DNA from: an uncultured Thalassotalea sp.
GTDB taxonomy: Bacteria; Pseudomonadota; Gammaproteobacteria; Enterobacterales; Alteromonadaceae
Assembly: GCA_947502355.1 (NCBI GenBank)
Contig: CANMZP010000011.1
Location: 61,184 to 125,183, forward strand
DNA length: 64,000 nucleotides
Direction of reading: 5' to 3'
This document shows positions 62,440 to 64,000 of this stretch, piece after piece; within the stretch, counting starts at the first letter, position 1; every line of letters starts with the position of its first letter. The notes beneath the pieces were generated by a model, which did not search any database, was not told the DNA's origin, and saw only the letters and a list, made by a program, of their open reading frames with translations. The translations under genes were made by a program, and so were the position numbers.

Positions 62440-63627
62440 TTACAAACCCGCAGCCGCTTTTAATGCGTCTGCTTTGTCGGTTTTTTCCCAACTAAATGCG
62501 GTAAAGGTGTCATCACCCACCGTCATTTCAAATGGTTCACGACCAAAGTGACCGTAAGCCGCTGTTTGTTGGTACATTGGGTGTAACAAATCAAGCATTT
62601 TGGTAATACCGTAAGGGCGTAAGTCAAAATGATCACGTACTAAGGCAACTAATTGCTCTTCGTTAAGTTTACCGGTACCAAATGTTTCAATAGAAATTGA
62701 TGTTGGCTCGGCAACACCAATGGCGTATGAAACCTGAATTTCACAACGGTCTGCAAGGCCAGCTGCAACAATGTTTTTAGCAACATATCGACCCGCATAA
62801 GCCGCGCTTCGGTCAACTTTTGATGGATCTTTACCAGAGAACGCACCACCACCGTGACGCGCCATACCACCATAGGTATCGACAATGATTTTACGACCGG
62901 TTAAACCACAGTCCCCCACTGGTCCACCAATAACAAAACGACCGGTTGGGTTTATGAAGTACTTGGTGTCTTTGGTTAATAATTCTGCCGGCAAAGTATG
63001 CTTAATAATGTTTTCCATTACCGCATCTTGCAAGTCTTGCTGTGAGATATCCGGGTTGTGCTGCGTTGACAAAACAACGGCATCAATCGCTACCGGTTTG
63101 TTATCTTCATATACAAAGGTTACCTGTGATTTTGCATCCGGACGTAACCAAGGCAGTACGCCTGATTTGCGCATTTCAGCCTGACGCTCAACCAAGCGGT
63201 GAGAGTAGTATAATGGTGCTGGCATTAATGAAGGGGTTTCGTTGGTTGCGTAACCAAACATTAGGCCCTGATCACCAGCGCCTTGATCTTCAGGTTTGCT
63301 GCGGTCGACACCCTGAGCAATCTCTGGAGATTGCTGGCCAATCAAATTCATAATGCCACAGGTTTCACCATCAAAACCAACATCCGATGACGTGTAGCCA
63401 ATATCAGAAATCACTTTACGGGTAATGCTTTCTAGGTCAACCCAAGCTTCTGTCGTTACCTCACCAGAAATGATGGCAACACCTGTTTTAACCATGGTTT
63501 CACAAGCAACACGTGCGTGTTTGTCGCGTGCAATAATTGCGTCCAGAACCGCATCAGAGATTTGGTCTGCAATCTTATCAGGATGACCTTCAGAAACAGA
63601 TTCTGAAGTAAAGTAATGTTTAGCCAT
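62440..63627 (-). CDS. metK: S-adenosylmethionine synthetase
   Basis: Makes S-adenosylmethionine from methionine and ATP. The 395-residue protein has [19 protein letters not shown] (ATP His and first Asp), [57 protein letters not shown] and [20 protein letters not shown] (P-loop). [19 protein letters not shown] follows. The length is normal. A candidate MetJ operator lies about 140 bases upstream. Confidence 0.98.
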   Translation of the reverse strand: MAKHYFTSESVSEGHPDKIADQISDAVLDAIIARDKHARVACETMVKTGVAIISGEVTTEAWVDLESITRKVISDIGYTSSDVGFDGETCGIMNLIGQQSPEIAQGVDRSKPEDQGAGDQGLMFGYATNETPSLMPAPLYYSHRLVERQAEMRKSGVLPWLRPDAKSQVTFVYEDNKPVAIDAVVLSTQHNPDISQQDLQDAVMENIIKHTLPAELLTKDTKYFINPTGRFVIGGPVGDCGLTGRKIIVDTYGGMARHGGGAFSGKDPSKVDRSAAYAGRYVAKNIVAAGLADRCEIQVSYAIGVAEPTSISIETFGTGKLNEEQLVALVRDHFDLRPYGITKMLDLLHPMYQQTAAYGHFGREPFEMTVGDDTFTAFSWEKTDKADALKAAAGL

Positions 63628-63764
63628 GTTGCCTCTTAAATATGTTCATTTAAGTATCAATATCTCTTTATGGGTAAGCATGTTTCCCAAAGAGTGTTCA
63701 GCGGTGATACTAAGAATAGTTAATGTTGCGAATTCTACATGGCTTTTATCAATAAATCCACCTT

Positions 63765-63788
63765 TTCCATCTAGACGTCTAAATGTTT
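63765..63788 (-). promoter_or_regulatory. Candidate MetJ operator upstream of metK
   Basis: Contains one perfect met-box octamer, AGACGTCT (63773-63780), flanked in the same register by weaker octamers TTCCATCT (63765-63772) and AAATGTTT (63781-63788). MetJ binds tandem boxes of this form and represses metK in many gammaproteobacteria. Distance to the metK start is about 140 bases. The strength of the flanking boxes is marginal. Confidence 0.5.
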
Positions 63789-63924
63789 AAGTGTGTAAAT
63801 ATTATGCAACCAGAAAAACCCGTTATTCTTGCTCGTTATACGCACGTACCATGTAACAGGATCCATTAAAAATTGTGCTCTTTTAAATCGCTTAAAAAGA
63901 AAAAGCCCATAAATGAACACACTT

Positions 63925-64000
63925 TGAAGTGACCCCCAATAGTTGGACTATCCAATTACTGGGGGTCTTTTTTTATGTCCAAACATTGCAGAGAGTTCAA
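63925..64000 (+). mobile_element. Left end of an IS3-family (IS150-type) element, cut by window
   Basis: TGAAGTGACCCCCAATAGTT then GGAC resembles the terminal repeat of IS150-group elements. It folds with the following bases into a hairpin, GACCCCCA (63931-63938) against TGGGGGTC (63960-63967) with inner TTGGA / TCCAA, and then a T run. The hairpin may block transcription entering from outside. Everything after 64000 is unseen. Confidence 0.75.
63975..64000 (+). CDS. IS3-family OrfA, first codons only
   Basis: The ATG at 63975 opens MSKHCREF, resembling the MSK-x-S-x-EFK start of IS150-type helix-turn-helix OrfA proteins. Just eight codons are visible, so this rests mainly on the adjacent terminal repeat. 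Confidence 0.5.

Noticed and set aside
63628..63764. Possible SAM riboswitch before metK
   Set aside because: No SAM-box stems seen; a MetJ-type box nearby explains regulation better.
1..64000. CRISPR arrays, prophage and restriction-modification genes
   Set aside because: No regularly spaced repeats, phage structural genes or methylase/endonuclease motifs were found on reading both strands.

Overview
The window is about 64 kb of chromosome from a marine gammaproteobacterium of the order Alteromonadales, most likely the Colwelliaceae (Colwellia/Thalassotalea type). This is inferred from gene order and family content: thiL-nusB-ribH, tkt-epd-pgk-fbaA, rnfH-ratA-smpB-ssrA, fau-rpiA-serA and metK-rsmE-gshB-yqgE-ruvX are all classic gammaproteobacterial blocks. 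The moderately AT-rich composition, FadL-type porins, a GH16 laminarinase-like enzyme, a wax-ester synthase and several c-di-GMP proteins fit a marine heterotroph. No database search was possible.

Layout. 1-2.5 kb: end of thiL, nusB, ribH, a small membrane protein and mlaA, all but the membrane protein on the minus strand. 2.6-6.2 kb: a minus-strand flgD-like/flrB/flrC operon with no other flagellar genes near it. 6.4 kb: tRNA-Arg(CCT). 6.6-10.6 kb: a secreted GH16 enzyme, a CotH-family lipoprotein and a probable 29-residue membrane peptide. 11.2-16.7 kb: tkt, epd, pgk, fbaA (central carbon metabolism, strong codon bias except epd). 16.9-22.6 kb: a DUF481 outer-membrane protein, a LysR regulator, rnfH/ratA, smpB, a hotdog protein, ssrA (tmRNA) and small exported proteins. 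22.6-27.3 kb: wax-ester synthase plus iron alcohol dehydrogenase, a rhomboid protease and an exported endonuclease/phosphatase-fold protein.

27.4-35.9 kb is the most distinctive stretch. It has a VpsR-like sigma54 enhancer-binding protein with a degenerate receiver and a GAFTSA variant loop. Two very large secreted proteins (942 and 957 residues) follow, and each is preceded by a well-spaced sigma54 (-24/-12) promoter. The stretch ends in a transposase remnant. I read it as a self-contained, sigma54-controlled surface or matrix protein locus.

36-50.8 kb: aldo/keto reductase (tas), an ac4C amidohydrolase, a c-di-GMP phosphodiesterase, two FadL-family porins, glnK-amtB with its own sigma54 promoter, a CBM48 protein, and an RND efflux pair with a lipase-like hydrolase. 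50.9-57.6 kb: fau, rpiA, serA and two overlapping sensor proteins whose GGDEF domains both lack the first metal-binding aspartate. 57.6-59.36 kb: an IS200/IS605 element with divergent tnpA and tnpB and matching end hairpins. 59.4-63.6 kb: ruvX, yqgE, gshB, rsmE and metK, with a candidate MetJ operator upstream. The window ends in the left end of an IS3-family element.

Regulatory themes repeat: sigma54 appears at four candidate promoters (flgD-flrBC, both large secreted proteins, glnK), two enhancer-binding proteins are encoded, and three proteins carry GGDEF or EAL domains. Together these suggest control of motility, surface matrix and nitrogen status.
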